Source: a virus. From it: a stretch of DNA of 26,794 nucleotides. How positions within the stretch are numbered: the stretch's first letter is position 1; each line of letters begins with the position of its first letter. The notes under the pieces were generated by a model. The model did not search any database and was not told where the DNA came from. It saw nothing but the letters and a program-made list of their open reading frames with translations. The stretch covers positions 1 through 26,794 of IMG/VR virus record IMGVR_UViG_3300003322_000052. One strand, written 5' to 3'. This document shows positions 1-5,894 of this stretch, piece after piece. The position numbers were made by a program, and so were the translations under genes.

Positions 1-66
1 CTTCAAGGTAAGGAGCGTAGCGCGCGAAATGAATCACCAACAAGTAGCGACGATTTACCATTCTAA
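1..66 (+). CDS. ssb: C-terminus of a probable single-stranded DNA-binding protein (partial)
   Basis: The first 66 nt form an open frame that enters from outside the window and ends in TAA at 64-66. The last residues read NESPTSSDDLPF. An acidic tail ending in D-D-(I/L)-P-F is the hallmark of bacterial and phage SSB proteins, where the tip docks partner replication and repair proteins. Only 21 residues are visible and the OB-fold would lie upstream, so the call rests on the tip alone. The next gene starts 3 nt after the stop, so it is probably in the same operon. Other acidic tails could end this way by chance. Confidence 0.55.
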   Translation, partial: LQGKERSARNESPTSSDDLPF

Positions 67-69
67 ACC

Positions 70-342
70 ATGAACCTGAGTTTATTCGAGTTCGAGTTAA
101 AGGAAAACAACGAACCTGTGGACGAAACGCGGATTCAAACAGTGAATCTGCCTTTCTCCCAGGCTGAAAGATCGCGTTTCAACGAATTATGCCGCAAGGG
201 AATGGTAGATTTCTACGGGGCAGACGCTAAGAACAGGAACGCAGTTGACTTTTTACTCGATCTTTTGGAACGTACTTTCGGCTCTCAAACTGACCTATTC
301 GATGAAACCCCTACGGCTAACCCTACGGAAGGCTCTGACTGA
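70..342 (+). CDS. Hypothetical protein, 90 aa, downstream of SSB
   Basis: A 90-residue, mostly hydrophilic, acidic protein (MNLSLFEFELKENNEP...) with no membrane segment and no motif I recognise. The ATG lies 3 nt after the stop of the SSB-like gene. Its last 41 nt overlap the most plausible ATG (302) of the dioxygenase gene, so the three genes look co-transcribed and coupled. The middle (residues 29-70) is predicted helical, with a pattern (ERSRFNELCRKG, AVDFLLDLLERTF) that could form a small helical bundle. No function can be assigned. Confidence 0.7.
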   Translation: MNLSLFEFELKENNEPVDETRIQTVNLPFSQAERSRFNELCRKGMVDFYGADAKNRNAVDFLLDLLERTFGSQTDLFDETPTANPTEGSD

Positions 343-1201
343 CTTTGAAGTTCAGAATCTAACGGCTACTTACATTGACGAAACTCATTTCGATACACTT
401 ATAGAAGACGATTGCGACGTTTATGATACCTCTGGTCGTATGCTGGCCAAGTTTCGGAAAGGCGTATTGCCGATCGAAACTTTAAAAATAGGCGTCGATT
501 CGTTTCGAGGGGCTATAGGCGTCTCCAGGCAGCGCGGCGATTCTGGCGGCGGAACAGTTCTTAACGTGGAACGTAAGGACGGTACAAAATCGAATTGGAA
601 CGCCACTCCGCCGGTAGAATGCGGGTTAGTAGGCGCAATAGAGGGATTTGGAGGGTTGAACCCGTTTTGCAGGCTGACAGCGTTCACAGCGAAGCATTTC
701 GAGCAATATAAAGCAGGTATACCGTTCGTAGAGGCTATCGACGAGCTTTACGCCACACTGGCACCTATACACCACAAAATACAACGAGAGTATGCAAAAG
801 CGACCAACAGAAATTACATCATCGGAAACACCGCGTTTTCCACTGTCACTGTCAATAAGAACTTCCGTACCGCCGTTCATCAAGACGCCGGTGACTTACC
901 GAAAGGATTCGGAAACCTTATCGCCTACCGGGAAGGCCGATGGACAGGGGGATATTTTTGCTTACCGCAGTACCGAGTTGCATTCGATCTACGCAACACC
1001 GACGTGTTGTTCGTAGACGTACACAAGCATCACGCAAATACTCCGTTCTATTTGGACGGTAAGATTATGGACGAATGGCCGGAAGATCAGCTACGAATCA
1101 GCTTCGTATTGTACTACCGGCAGGACATAATCAAATGTGCGAGCCCTTCTAACGAGCTGAAGCGCATGAAAAACACCTATTTTGGATTTAATAAACTGTA
1201 A
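302..1201 (+). CDS. TET/JBP-family 2-oxoglutarate/Fe(II) dioxygenase (DNA pyrimidine hydroxylase)
   Basis: A 299-aa protein from the ATG at 302. A longer reading starts at TTG 245 but lies inside the upstream gene. The core resembles J-binding proteins and phage TET/JBP enzymes: strand TVTVNKNFRT (181-190), the iron-binding HxD motif H193-Q-D195, GFGNL (202-206), PQYRVAFDLR (222-231), the distal histidine region DVHKHH (239-244) and a 2-oxoglutarate-binding arginine candidate R265 in DQLRISFVL. This family uses Fe(II), O2 and 2-oxoglutarate to oxidise the methyl of thymine or 5-methylcytosine in DNA. No DNA methyltransferase is visible nearby, while a kinase and an amino acid:DNA transferase-like gene follow, so thymine to 5-hydroxymethyluracil is the favoured inference. 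It could act on 5mC if a methyltransferase lies elsewhere. Confidence 0.87.
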   Translation: MKPLRLTLRKALTDFEVQNLTATYIDETHFDTLIEDDCDVYDTSGRMLAKFRKGVLPIETLKIGVDSFRGAIGVSRQRGDSGGGTVLNVERKDGTKSNWNATPPVECGLVGAIEGFGGLNPFCRLTAFTAKHFEQYKAGIPFVEAIDELYATLAPIHHKIQREYAKATNRNYIIGNTAFSTVTVNKNFRTAVHQDAGDLPKGFGNLIAYREGRWTGGYFCLPQYRVAFDLRNTDVLFVDVHKHHANTPFYLDGKIMDEWPEDQLRISFVLYYRQDIIKCASPSNELKRMKNTYFGFNKL

Positions 1202-1205
1202 ATGA

Positions 1206-1505
1206 ATGCGTTTAAAACCAAACATAAACCCTCTTCTGAACTTCCCTACCTGGATTTGCTTTCACTTCCTGGGGGAGAAGCATACTCACGCTCACCGAAT
1301 AATAATCGGCGTATTCGTTATGGGATTCGGCGTAGGAATAGCTAAGATTCACACCGAATACATCATTATTCACTTTGTTTACGATATGTGCGGATACCTG
1401 ATTCACGGTATCGGCGCAGTACCTATCATCGAATTTCTAACCCACAAAACCAATGAAAAATCAAAAGAAAAAGAGAAAATACGCGAAACGGAAGAGGTTT
1501 CTTGA
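1206..1505 (+). CDS. Small two-pass membrane protein, 99 aa
   Basis: Starts 4 nt after the dioxygenase stop. Two hydrophobic stretches (about residues 31-47, RIIIGVFVMGFGVGIAK, and 53-78, containing IIIHFVYDMCGYLIHGIGA) are separated by a short loop and followed by a lysine/glutamate-rich tail, so two transmembrane helices with a charged C-terminus are predicted. The tail coding region overlaps the next gene by 53 nt. An ATG at 1202 in another frame would give only a 47-aa peptide and is less convincing. A holin-like role is conceivable, but nothing else points to lysis here. Function unknown. Confidence 0.6.
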   Translation: MRLKPNINPLLNFPTWICFHFLGEKHTHAHRIIIGVFVMGFGVGIAKIHTEYIIIHFVYDMCGYLIHGIGAVPIIEFLTHKTNEKSKEKEKIRETEEVS

Positions 1506-1776
1506 TTTTTACAATACGAGCATGACTTTTCGATCCAGAGGCGACAGTTTTGAAATGCCATATGCAGGGTTATGCACTTTCGTTAATAGAGACATTAGAA
1601 GTATTGGTATATTCAACCGTATGATGCCTACCAGTGAAGATTATAGGAAGCTGGAAGAGGAAGGTTTGGATACAAATTATTGGGCGTCAGGAGACTCCGA
1701 CGCATTGGAATATAAATTCACTGAGCTTCGGCAGAACATTATATTGTTCTGCGCTGCTATGAACGGCGAACTATGA
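1453..1776 (+). CDS. Hypothetical protein, 107 aa, in the DNA-modification operon
   Basis: Begins with a very basic N-terminus (MKNQKKKRKYAKRKRF) that could bind nucleic acid, followed by a mixed, acidic C-terminal half. The start lies inside the end of the upstream membrane-protein gene. The stop overlaps the kinase start as ATGA (1773-1776), which argues for translational coupling with the kinase. No domain is recognised. Its place directly before the kinase suggests an accessory role in the DNA-modification pathway, but that is inference from position only. Confidence 0.65.
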   Translation: MKNQKKKRKYAKRKRFLDFYNTSMTFRSRGDSFEMPYAGLCTFVNRDIRSIGIFNRMMPTSEDYRKLEEEGLDTNYWASGDSDALEYKFTELRQNIILFCAAMNGEL

Positions 1777-2306
1777 TAACTACAGCAATATTGGGTTATC
1801 CAGGCGCCGGTAAGACTTGGAGCGTGTATGAGTTCATTAAGGGTTTGAAACACCTGGGGACGAAGAAAATCGGTCTCGTAGAATACGAGGACTTTGGAAA
1901 CGTAGTAATTATGGGGCGATACGACGGAAGCATTTTTCAGGGTACAGATCGCCTCAGCATGGCTGTATCGGTAGACTTCGACAAGTTTTTCAAGAAGATG
2001 GTAGACGGATTCAGCTCCGCAGACCAATTCACACCAGGGCCGAAATGGATCATAGCAGAGGGTGACAGAATAAACAACTCTACGTTCTTTCACTCAGCTA
2101 TCAAGTACGGAGAACTCGAACGAATAAAATGCGACTGCGAAAGTAATCTGCTTGCAGAGCGCAGGATAAGCCGCGGTCATTCTTTCAAGGCTTCGTTTTT
2201 GAAAACGGTAGCCTCGAAGGTGGATAAGCATGTTTACGACATGATATTAACATCAGATCAACTTTTGATGTATTTAGATCAATTCTACGAGTCCCAAATC
2301 AAATAA
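1773..2306 (+). CDS. P-loop kinase, candidate 5-hydroxymethyl-dU DNA kinase
   Basis: A 177-aa protein with a Walker A motif GYPGAGKT (8-15), an acidic motif WIIAEGDR (92-99) where Walker B or catalytic acidic residues are expected, and a basic segment ERRISRGHSFKASFLK (about 129-144) that could be a lid. In phages with hypermodified thymidine, a P-loop kinase phosphorylates the 5-hydroxymethyl of hmdU in DNA, making the leaving group for amino acid transfer. The characterised kinases carry an extra helical domain. Here the protein is only the kinase domain, and a helical HhH-containing protein is encoded separately at 3775-4524. P-loop nucleotide kinase is secure; the DNA-base substrate is inferred from neighbours. 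Confidence 0.65.
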   Translation: MITTAILGYPGAGKTWSVYEFIKGLKHLGTKKIGLVEYEDFGNVVIMGRYDGSIFQGTDRLSMAVSVDFDKFFKKMVDGFSSADQFTPGPKWIIAEGDRINNSTFFHSAIKYGELERIKCDCESNLLAERRISRGHSFKASFLKTVASKVDKHVYDMILTSDQLLMYLDQFYESQIK

Positions 2307-2307
2307 A

Positions 2308-3072
2308 ATGTATAACATTATAGGAGCCGGGCTCGCGGGCTCTATACTCGCGAAATTCATGAGAATGGCTGATATTCCTTTCAGGTTGTTCGACGCAGGC
2401 TATCCGAACAGTGCCTCAGCGGTAGCGGAGAACCTTGTTTCTGAGAAGTGGGAAAACGGGTTAGAAGGGTTAAGACAGCTTGAAAGGATTGTTCCGATCC
2501 GAGATATAGGGAAGATGAAACACGTATACCGGGAGGACGTGTTAGAAACAAATTATATGAAGGCTGAGGTAGTTCGTCACGTAAATGGTTGCTTTAAACC
2601 GCATACAAATACGTTGTACACTGGTAAAAACATATACTGCACCGGCGTATGGACTAAATTTCTCGTCCCTACTATGGTCGTAGTACCGATACTCGGACAC
2701 GGCCTAAGCCTGGGCGGACAAACAAAAGACGAGTTTATAGAACCGTATAAGCCTTTCCGCGATCTTAAATACATAAACGACACTCGCAATACGCGATGGT
2801 TTAGCAATTCTTTGGCAATTAAGCCTGAGAATTACAACGAATTTCACAAGAACGAACTATTGAGGCTATACAAAGCGGCTAAACAGAGCGAAGGATTCTA
2901 TGAGGGATACACTCTCGAATCGTTCGTAAAAACAGGCCTGCGCCCTAAGCTACTCCCAGGAAAATCACATCATTACGAGCCGGTAATCACTGGCGGATAC
3001 AAGACTGGCTTAATCCAGTACGCAATACGGGCAAATCAGATCGTAGAATTGATAAAAAACAAAAAGCTATGA
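2308..3072 (+). CDS. Short FAD-dependent oxidoreductase/lyase of the modification cluster
   Basis: A 254-aa protein opening with a dinucleotide-binding Rossmann motif IIGAGLAGS (4-12) and an acidic residue D29 ending the second strand (FRLFDAG), typical of FAD binding. The C-terminal GGYKTGLIQYAIRANQIVEL resembles the closing FAD-contact segment of the D-amino-acid-oxidase/glycine-oxidase fold. At 254 aa it is shorter than most members (350-400 aa). Phages with aminoalkylated thymidines encode flavin enzymes that process the amino acid attached to the base, so a similar role on an aminoacylated thymine is inferred. It begins 1 nt after the kinase stop and its end overlaps a small membrane-protein start (ATGA). 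Confidence 0.68.
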   Translation: MYNIIGAGLAGSILAKFMRMADIPFRLFDAGYPNSASAVAENLVSEKWENGLEGLRQLERIVPIRDIGKMKHVYREDVLETNYMKAEVVRHVNGCFKPHTNTLYTGKNIYCTGVWTKFLVPTMVVVPILGHGLSLGGQTKDEFIEPYKPFRDLKYINDTRNTRWFSNSLAIKPENYNEFHKNELLRLYKAAKQSEGFYEGYTLESFVKTGLRPKLLPGKSHHYEPVITGGYKTGLIQYAIRANQIVELIKNKKL

Positions 3073-3176
3073 CAAAACAAGAGTTCAAGCAGGACGTTAT
3101 CATAGTGGTAACGTCTGCGATAGCTGTTCTGGTTATCGCTGGTTCAATCAGGTACGCAATCGAAAATTGGTTATGA
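3069..3176 (+). CDS. 35-aa single-pass membrane peptide
   Basis: An ATG at 3069 overlaps the stop of the FAD gene (ATGA), and its stop TGA at 3174-3176 overlaps the next ATG (3173). The peptide starts MTKQEFKQD and has a hydrophobic stretch IIVVTSAIAVLVIAGSI (residues 11-27) followed by RYAIENWL, so it is predicted as a single transmembrane helix. Exact ATGA overlaps on both sides support a translated gene rather than a spacer. It may also serve to couple translation across the junction. Function unknown. Confidence 0.6.
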   Translation: MTKQEFKQDVIIVVTSAIAVLVIAGSIRYAIENWL

Positions 3177-3778
3177 AAACAAATCACTTCATTTACAAAC
3201 ATGACGGACTATACTATATGCCGTGGGTGCCCGAAATACCAAAACGAGGAAGTAATCAAGGCCTGGGCTTATTTAACATGCTCAACTACGAATCCTCATT
3301 AGCGCAGTATAAAGCAGAACTCGAACGCGCCAAAGCGGAGGCTGTTATATGCGACTCATCTATAGTTAGTCACTTTTTTAATGGGATGTATGACGATAAG
3401 GAGTTTTTAAGCTCGCTGGGCGGCCTCGATCCTAATAAAATCTACACTATCAACATAGAGGAAGAGATTGAGATAATAGAAGAGCCTGAATTTCCAGGAT
3501 TCGATCATACCTCATATCCAATCTTTAAACGAATCGCCCGCATAGCAGCACCTAAAAATGAACGCTATTTCCTATTCAGTTACATTGGAGATAGCGAAGT
3601 AGGAAACATAAAATATCACGGTAACGTATGTTTCGGTTACAACGGATTCCCGTCTAAAAACACTATTAACGATTGTATAAAGCAAGTTAATCCATCTGTA
3701 GACGTGAATACTATAGCGATACAAAATATTTTCGAATTTAAGGATAAAAGCGATTTCGATAATTTTTCAAGATCATGA
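3173..3778 (+). CDS. Unknown 201-aa protein embedded in the DNA-modification operon
   Basis: The ATG at 3173 (ATGA overlap with the upstream peptide) is preferred over a TTG at 3167. The protein is soluble, with a helical charged segment (about 40-60), an acidic run EEEIEIIEEPEFPG (about 96-109) and a C-terminal alpha/beta-looking half (RYFLFSYIGDSEVG, then NVCFGYNGFPS). I recognise no catalytic motif. It is flanked by ATGA overlaps and lies between the FAD enzyme and the amino acid:DNA transferase-like gene, so it is likely translated with them. It could be a further modification enzyme, a specificity subunit or an unrelated passenger. Confidence 0.72.
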   Translation: MKTNHFIYKHDGLYYMPWVPEIPKRGSNQGLGLFNMLNYESSLAQYKAELERAKAEAVICDSSIVSHFFNGMYDDKEFLSSLGGLDPNKIYTINIEEEIEIIEEPEFPGFDHTSYPIFKRIARIAAPKNERYFLFSYIGDSEVGNIKYHGNVCFGYNGFPSKNTINDCIKQVNPSVDVNTIAIQNIFEFKDKSDFDNFSRS

Positions 3779-4524
3779 CGTTCAAAGAATTTTCGCGCGA
3801 ATTGATCTTATCTGGCGATCTCGATCCAGATTATTTAGTAATGCTTCATATAGGCAAAACGATGACTTTCGACGAGATTATGCGATGGATCAAATTGAAG
3901 ATATTTGTTTACGACACTGCCAGTGAATTGAATTTGATGAACGGGGTTAGTTGGGACGAATTGAAGTTTGGCGCTGAACGGGTTAAAAGCAAGGGAAGAT
4001 CGAAAGAATATTTCGATCATTTCGACCAAAATTTCAGGTTATCCGATCTGCCGTTTAAATATGATGAGGCTGCTAAGTATCTAAAGATGTTCCCTGGTAT
4101 AGGCTCCTGGGCGGCTTGGAAGTTTTGCGATCTATTGGAGCGAGTAGCAGGAATAGAAATAGACTTTAGCGATGTCGATTTCCGGATAGCGTACGACTAC
4201 CCGTTGAAGGGGTTATGCCGAGTCAACGGAGAGCCTGATAGCTTCGTACCAAACCTGAAAGATCGATTGACTTACGAAGCGTTTATGCACTCAGCTTTGC
4301 TACAACTCGGAGACGTTAAGAACTTGGAAGCTCCAGGCGGCGGAAGGACTATAAATATACAGGAGGTAGAAACGTGTCTTTGCAAATATCATTCCCATCT
4401 TCAAGGCCGGTATACCCTCGGAAAGGATACTGTACATCTCGCACGACGATTCAAAGAAGAGGGGTTGGAGTTCCCTAAAGGACTATTTTTAGGCAATCCG
4501 CGCACGTTGACGCTGGGGATATAA
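3775..4524 (+). CDS. Amino acid:DNA transferase-like protein (alpha-glutamyl/putrescinyl thymine pyrophosphorylase group)
   Basis: A 249-aa, largely helical protein. FPGIGSW (106-112) is a helix-hairpin-helix element like that of DNA glycosylases. D133/D135 lie in FSDVDFR, and a conserved-looking C-terminal block runs from GGGR (188-191) through QEVETCLCK (196-204) to GKD (216-218). These features match, from memory, the phage family first predicted as alpha-glutamyl/putrescinyl thymine pyrophosphorylases and later linked to amino acid transfer onto 5-phosphomethyl-dU in DNA (the helical domain of hmdU kinases is related). Predicted role: displace phosphate from the modified thymine with an amino acid or amine. 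The gene ends the cluster; its ATG overlaps the upstream stop. Confidence 0.77.
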   Translation: MTFKEFSRELILSGDLDPDYLVMLHIGKTMTFDEIMRWIKLKIFVYDTASELNLMNGVSWDELKFGAERVKSKGRSKEYFDHFDQNFRLSDLPFKYDEAAKYLKMFPGIGSWAAWKFCDLLERVAGIEIDFSDVDFRIAYDYPLKGLCRVNGEPDSFVPNLKDRLTYEAFMHSALLQLGDVKNLEAPGGGRTINIQEVETCLCKYHSHLQGRYTLGKDTVHLARRFKEEGLEFPKGLFLGNPRTLTLGI

Positions 4525-4543
4525 AAATATTTATAAAATATTT

Positions 4544-4574
4544 AGGTTTTTATAAATATAGGATATACCTTTAC
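4544..4574 (+). promoter_or_regulatory. Promoter-like element AGGTTTT-N15-TACCTTTA
   Basis: AGGTTTT (4544-4550), 15 nt of spacer, then TACCTTTA (4566-4573). The -7-like part fits the Bacteroidota consensus TAnnTTTG with one mismatch. The same 31-nt arrangement recurs on the minus strand before the lipoprotein gene (14907-14877), with 24 of 31 positions identical by eye. The spacer is shorter than the usual 17-23 nt, so the exact -33 element is uncertain. Confidence 0.5.
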
Positions 4575-4597
4575 TACCAGTTCGAACAAAAAAAGAA

Positions 4598-4666
4598 ATG
4601 AAATTGGGTTTTAATAGTTACACACCCATCCCCCCTGCGGAGCGATCTGTAGGGGGCCTTTTTTAA
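4598..4666 (+). CDS. Possible 22-aa leader peptide overlapping a terminator
   Basis: ATG at 4598 opens a 22-codon frame (MKLGFNSYTPIPPAERSVGG, then LF) ending in TAA at 4664-4666. It lies just downstream of the promoter-like element, and its 3' half is the terminator hairpin itself, with the stop in the T-run. A ribosome translating it would melt the stem, so it could act as an attenuator leader. It may also be chance, because short frames are common and the start lacks a recognisable signal. Confidence 0.25.
   Translation: MKLGFNSYTPIPPAERSVGGLF
4630..4664 (+). terminator. Rho-independent terminator
   Basis: CCCCCT (4631-4636) pairs with AGGGGG (4651-4656) and is extended by G-T and C-G pairs around the loop GAGCGATC. 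A T6 run follows (4659-4664), with a second T-run at 4672-4679. It would end transcripts from the modification operon or the promoter at 4544. Confidence 0.7.
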
Positions 4667-4700
4667 AACCTCTTTTTTTCGCCCTAAAACCACTACTCAT

Positions 4701-4898
4701 ATGAACAAAAAAGAACGAGAAGAGTACCGCAAGAAATTGCAGAGTATGACCAACGCCGAGTTATCCGAAGAGATACACAGGAAAACTGACCTCGTAGACA
4801 AACACTATGAGGTATATGACAGCTACGAATACCTCCTTTATACCGCGATAGGCGCCCTGGTCGCTTGCGGCGTTTTATTGATCTGCTTAACCTTTTAA
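4701..4898 (+). CDS. Small C-terminally anchored membrane protein, 65 aa
   Basis: The N-terminal 45 residues are charged and helical (KKEREEYRKKLQ, then LSEEIHRKTDLVDKHYE). The C-terminus is a single hydrophobic segment (LLYTAIGALVACGVLLICLTF, 45-65), giving a tail-anchored topology. It is first of four small genes after the promoter and terminator region, and the next ATG follows by 3 nt. Possible roles include host-envelope or lysis functions, but no family is recognised. Confidence 0.68.
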   Translation: MNKKEREEYRKKLQSMTNAELSEEIHRKTDLVDKHYEVYDSYEYLLYTAIGALVACGVLLICLTF

Positions 4899-4901
4899 AA
4901 C

Positions 4902-5207
4902 ATGAGAATCTTCACAGAACAGGATTTCGTCAGATTCGACGATTACTCAACAGACCGTTTGATGCTCCACAAATCAGAAGCGTTAGCGCGCATATCCGTT
5001 CTCGAAAACCTCATATCAGAGGTAAACGAGATAGTAACCGAAAAAGGCAGCGTAGACGAAACGAGCCGAGGCCTTTTGATGTCATTCGAGGCTGAAATCG
5101 ACAAGAAGTCTGAATTTGTAGACTTCTTAACTCAACTCATTGAGTTCCGAGAGCGTACCGAATCGCCATCCGCCAGGGTATCAGTATCCATTTCATACGA
5201 GCAATAA
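4902..5207 (+). CDS. Hypothetical helical protein, 101 aa
   Basis: A soluble protein with a strong heptad-like helical pattern (LARISVLENLISEVNEIV at about 27-44 and FEAEIDKKSEFVDFLTQLIEF at about 61-81), likely a helical hairpin or coiled coil, ending in a Ser/Arg-rich tail. The next gene starts 1 nt after its stop. The C-terminal helix pattern resembles the following protein (5209-5469), hinting at tandem duplication. No known domain. Confidence 0.68.
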   Translation: MRIFTEQDFVRFDDYSTDRLMLHKSEALARISVLENLISEVNEIVTEKGSVDETSRGLLMSFEAEIDKKSEFVDFLTQLIEFRERTESPSARVSVSISYEQ

Positions 5208-5208
5208 T

Positions 5209-5469
5209 ATGTTAAGAAATTTCAAAGAAACCTACACCCCTGAGGAACTCGATTCTGTTCCGTTCCCCAGCGAAGAAGTATTGCGAGATTTGCGAAATAA
5301 TGAGTCTGATTTAGTTAGACTCAGAAATAATATTAAGGCAATAGACGATTACCCTTTGTCTGAAGGATTTCAGGAATACCTGAAGGAACAGGTATCAGAA
5401 GCTGAAAAACTTAGCTATTTCCTGCGAGAAGTACTTAAACACCGAAACTATGACATTCCTACAATCTAA
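5209..5469 (+). CDS. Hypothetical helical protein, 86 aa
   Basis: Starts at the ATG 1 nt after the upstream stop; a TTG at 5140 would lie inside the previous gene and is less likely. The protein is predicted to be a helical hairpin (ESDLVRLRNNIKAI, then FQEYLKEQVSEAEKLSYFLREVL). Its 3' end overlaps the next gene by 20 nt. Organisation and helix pattern are similar to the preceding gene product. Function unknown. Confidence 0.68.
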   Translation: MLRNFKETYTPEELDSVPFPSEEVLRDLRNNESDLVRLRNNIKAIDDYPLSEGFQEYLKEQVSEAEKLSYFLREVLKHRNYDIPTI

Positions 5470-5878
5470 AACACAACTCCGTAAGGCCCTTCGTATATGG
5501 GTTATTACGATGACGTTACTATACGCTTTTGTATTATCGGCTTTGATAGCGTCAAATCGAGATATAGGTTGGCTCTGGCTACTGCACATCCTTACTCCTA
5601 TTGGAATGTTCTTCGCAATGGTACTCGATACAGCCTTACTCGATCCTACTTTCAACTATAAATCCAAAGATGAACTCCTGGCTCTATCAGAGGTATACGA
5701 TTTGAATATCTTAGACGCAGAACTCGAAGCGCACTATAACTGGCTCGTTGATAACGGCAACAAGGCGTTAATGGAGTCTATAAAACATGTATTCTACGCT
5801 AAGGCTGACACCGTAGCCGAGGTCAGAAAGTCGATAAAAAAAGTAATAACAGACAGAGAAAAACTAAAGGTTTTATAA
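5450..5878 (+). CDS. Two-pass membrane protein with cytoplasmic helical tail, 142 aa
   Basis: Two hydrophobic segments near the N-terminus (about 16-34, WVITMTLLYAFVLSALIAS, and about 40-62, IGWLWLLHILTPIGMFFAMVLD) are followed by an 80-residue soluble helical region rich in Glu/Lys (DELLALSEVYDLNILDAELE). The start overlaps the end of the upstream gene. This two-TM-plus-tail shape could fit a phage envelope or signalling protein, but I know no specific family. The terminase small subunit begins 16 nt after its stop. Confidence 0.7.
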   Translation: MTFLQSKTQLRKALRIWVITMTLLYAFVLSALIASNRDIGWLWLLHILTPIGMFFAMVLDTALLDPTFNYKSKDELLALSEVYDLNILDAELEAHYNWLVDNGNKALMESIKHVFYAKADTVAEVRKSIKKVITDREKLKVL

Positions 5879-5894
5879 TACCTTTACTGCACTC

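Larger units (their letters stand above)
4525..4700 (+). other. Intergenic regulatory region: promoter, possible leader ORF, terminator
   Basis: This 176-nt gap separates the modification operon from a set of small genes. It is AT-rich at first (4525-4565), contains a promoter-like element (4544-4574), then a short possible leader ORF (4598-4666), and ends with a GC stem and two T-runs. The arrangement of promoter followed about 60 nt later by a terminator resembles an attenuator or a short RNA gene. Confidence 0.5.

Noticed and set aside
245-301. TTG start extending the dioxygenase by 19 residues
   Set aside because: It lies wholly within the upstream gene, uses a rare start and adds a hydrophobic stretch unlike the family. 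ATG 302 is preferred.
5869-5886. GGTTTT and TACCTTTA before the terminase small subunit as a third copy of the promoter
   Set aside because: The two parts are only 4 nt apart instead of 15, and no -33-like element is found at the right distance upstream. Possibly chance.
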